NCBI GenBank assembly: GCA_025457845.1
Contig: JALOTO010000053.1
Span: forward strand, 1 to 8,728
DNA from: Thermoplasmata archaeon
GTDB taxonomy: Archaea > Thermoplasmatota > Thermoplasmata > UBA10834
Reading direction: 5' to 3'
DNA: 8,728 bases
Shown: positions 7,056 through 8,728 of the stretch, piece after piece
How the letters are laid out: each line of letters starts with the position of its first letter
How positions within the stretch are numbered: position 1 is the first letter of the stretch
Notes under the pieces: model-generated
Database searches by the model: none
The model's input: only the letters and a program-made list of their open reading frames with translations
What the model was told of the DNA's origin: nothing
Position numbers and translations under genes: made by a program

Positions 7056-7060
7056 CTCAC

Positions 7061-7888
7061 ATGTACGAGATAGTGAAGGCGGAGAAGCTCAACCCCGACG
7101 TCACAAGGCTCGAGATCAAGGCCCCGCACATAGCGAAGAGGGCCAAGGCCGGGCAGTTCGTGATGATAACGGTGGACGAGCACGGCGAGAGGGTCCCGCT
7201 CACCATGGCGGACATCTCTCCTGAGAAGGGGACTGTGACTATCGTTGCCCAGGAGGTCGGCAAGACCACCAGGCACATGGGCAAGCTGAAGGCCGGAGAC
7301 AAGGTGTTCAGCCTCGTGGGCCCGCTGGGCCTCCCGACCGAGCTGCACAAGTTCGGCACCATCGTCTGCATCGGCGGCGGCATCGGCCTCGCGCTGATGT
7401 ACCCGGTCGTCAAGGCGCTGAAGGAAGCTGGCAACACGACCGTCAACATCATAGGCGCCAGGAACGAGAAGCTCCTGATCTACGAGGACGAGATCAAGTC
7501 AGTGAGCGACGAGTTCTACCTGTGCACCGACGACGGCTCGAAGGGCCACAAGGGCTTCGTCAGCGACATACTGAAGAAGCTCATCGCGGACGGCAGGAAG
7601 ATCGACATGGTCTACGCCGTCGGCCCGATAATCATGATGAAGGTCATCGCGAACATAACGAAGCCGTACGGGATCAAGACGATTGTCAGCCTGAACCCGA
7701 TCATGGTCGACGGGACCGGCATGTGCGGCTCGTGCAGGGTCATCGTCAAGGGCGAGACCAAGTTCGGCTGCGTCGACGGGCCCGAGTTCGACGGCCACGA
7801 TGTGGACTTCGAGAACCTCACGGCCAGGAACAAGAGGTACCTCGCGGAGGAGCAGATCTCCCTGAGGCGTTTCATGGGGGGTAAGTAG
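7061..7888 (+). CDS. nfnA: NfnA/SudB-like ferredoxin-NAD(P) oxidoreductase small subunit
   Basis: 275 residues, the usual family length. It is a cytoplasmic flavoprotein of the ferredoxin-NADP reductase fold that pairs with the NfnB/SudA subunit. In known Nfn enzymes the pair couples NADH, NADPH and ferredoxin by electron bifurcation. The FAD site is RVPLTMAD (44-51). The nucleotide site is CIGGGIGLALMYPVVKALK, with Gly105-107; many relatives have GGGVGVAP here. The [2Fe-2S] motif is MVDGTGMCGSC...FGCVDGPEFDGH with Cys222, Cys225 and Cys237; an aspartate in this region is the unusual fourth ligand in studied Nfn proteins, and Asp217 is the candidate. It has its own promoter region upstream and is followed with no gap by the large subunit. 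Sulfide dehydrogenase, the original name in Pyrococcus, or a dihydroorotate dehydrogenase-type electron transfer subunit are alternatives; the neighbour favours Nfn. Confidence 0.88.
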   Translation: MYEIVKAEKLNPDVTRLEIKAPHIAKRAKAGQFVMITVDEHGERVPLTMADISPEKGTVTIVAQEVGKTTRHMGKLKAGDKVFSLVGPLGLPTELHKFGTIVCIGGGIGLALMYPVVKALKEAGNTTVNIIGARNEKLLIYEDEIKSVSDEFYLCTDDGSKGHKGFVSDILKKLIADGRKIDMVYAVGPIIMMKVIANITKPYGIKTIVSLNPIMVDGTGMCGSCRVIVKGETKFGCVDGPEFDGHDVDFENLTARNKRYLAEEQISLRRFMGGK

Positions 7889-8728
7889 ATGGCAGAGGAA
7901 GCTGGCAAGAAGGAGCCGAGGAAGCTCGTCCCGAAGAAGTACCCGATGCCCGAGCAGCCTCCGCAGGAGCGCGTGCACAACTTCAAGGAGGTCCCGCTCG
8001 GACAGGACGCCCAGACCATCATACTCGAGGCCAAGCGCTGCCTGCAGTGCAAGCAGACGCCAGGCAGGGAGATTTGCATGAACGGGTGCCCGGTCGAGAT
8101 CGAGATACCGAGGTTCATCAAGGCTGTCCAGGACGGCGACTTCGCCCAGGCGATCAAGATCCTGAGGGAGAAGCAGAACCTCCCGGCGGTCTGCGGCCGC
8201 GTCTGCCCCTACGAGGTGCAGTGCGAGGGCAAGTGCATCGTCGGGAAGAAGAACGAGCCCGTCGGCATAGGCCGCATCGAGCGGTTCCTGGCCGACTGGG
8301 AGAGGAACGAGCAGAGGCACGGGCACGTGGAGGCCGTCGCCCCGACCGGCAAGAAGGTGGCCGTCGTCGGCGCTGGCCCCGCGGGCCTGACCGTCGCGGG
8401 CGACATGGCCAAGCTCGGCCACAAGGTCTCGATGTTCGAGGCCCTGCACTCACCCGGCGGCGTGCTCGTCTACGGCATCCCTGAGTTCAGGCTGCCCAAG
8501 GTCATAGTCCAGGCCGAGGTCGACTACATCAAGAAGATGGGCGTCGACCTGAAGACCGACTACGTGGTGGGCAAGCTCGACACCGTCGACGACCTCCTGA
8601 AGGAGTACGACGCGGTGTTCGTCGCCACCGGAGCGGGCCTTCCCAACTGGACCAACCTCCCGGGCGAGAACCTGAACGGCATAATGTCCGCGAACGAGTT
8701 CCTGACCAGGACCAACCTGATGAAGTCC
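7889..8728 (+). CDS. nfnB: NfnB/SudA (GltA, glutamate synthase beta-like) large subunit, 3' partial
   Basis: The ATG follows the previous stop directly, with GGGGGT at about 7876-7882 as SD. The first 280 codons are seen and no stop occurs before the window end; the family is about 470 residues. The N-terminal Fe-S domain has C51-x2-C54-x8-C63-x3-C67-P and C102-x3-C106-x5-C112-x3-C116, for two [4Fe-4S] clusters. IGRIERFLADW leads into the FAD-binding GAGPAG at 161-166, then PGGVLVYGIPEFRLPK, and the visible part ends in a conserved PGENLNGIMSANEFLTR block. The family takes electrons from NAD(P)H and passes them to ferredoxin via the partner or, as the beta subunit of bacterial glutamate synthase, to the FMN subunit. 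Both roles fit this neighbourhood. The loop between the second and third cysteine (8 residues) is longer than in many relatives. Confidence 0.9.
   Translation, partial: MAEEAGKKEPRKLVPKKYPMPEQPPQERVHNFKEVPLGQDAQTIILEAKRCLQCKQTPGREICMNGCPVEIEIPRFIKAVQDGDFAQAIKILREKQNLPAVCGRVCPYEVQCEGKCIVGKKNEPVGIGRIERFLADWERNEQRHGHVEAVAPTGKKVAVVGAGPAGLTVAGDMAKLGHKVSMFEALHSPGGVLVYGIPEFRLPKVIVQAEVDYIKKMGVDLKTDYVVGKLDTVDDLLKEYDAVFVATGAGLPNWTNLPGENLNGIMSANEFLTRTNLMKS

Noticed and set aside
6849..7073. 74-codon reading frame in the intergenic region
   Set aside because: It covers the promoter boxes and leader hairpins, starts with GTG without an SD, has no recognisable motif and runs into the next gene.

Overview
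The window reads as a GC-rich archaeal chromosome segment, probably a euryarchaeote related to Thermoplasmatota or methanogens. The clues are a strong preference for AGG arginine and ATA isoleucine codons, GGAGGT-type ribosome binding sites, TATA-like A/T islands in the only intergenic gap, and archaeal-style split glutamate synthase genes. The lineage is inferred from style; there is no marker gene. All six genes lie on the + strand.

Positions 2-6839 hold a tightly packed four-gene unit joined by 8-, 8- and 4-base overlaps. First comes a 5'-truncated flavoprotein of the GlcD type (FAD-linked oxidase) that runs into a ferredoxin domain with two [4Fe-4S] motifs. Next are two paralogous iron-sulfur proteins of the glutamate synthase FMN-domain family. 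The second of these (2695-4206) keeps the family hallmark motifs; the first (1317-2702) keeps the cysteines but has lost most flavin- and substrate-site motifs. Last is an 878-residue protein joining a class II glutaminase domain to the GXGXG domain, with the FMN domain that normally sits between them absent. Together genes 2-4 rebuild a glutamate synthase large subunit in pieces, with an oxidase-type flavoprotein attached upstream as a possible electron input.

Positions 6840-7060 are a 221-base intergenic region. It has GAACC repeats, two TATA-like boxes inside a 10-base direct repeat spaced exactly 21 bases apart, and a GC-rich leader that folds into two abutting hairpins, each with a single internal G-G mismatch. 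The start-proximal SD (AAGGGTGC) can alternatively pair with GCACC copies in the leader.

Positions 7061-8728 hold the NfnA/SudB-like subunit (275 aa) and, directly after its stop codon, the start of the NfnB/SudA/GltA-like subunit (280 codons seen, running off the window end). These form a flavin/iron-sulfur NAD(P)H-ferredoxin oxidoreductase that also resembles the glutamate synthase beta subunit. The region therefore looks like nitrogen assimilation tied to redox balance: glutaminase-derived ammonia and 2-oxoglutarate are converted to glutamate, with electrons from ferredoxin, from Nfn, or from the upstream flavoprotein. Which donor is used cannot be told from sequence.
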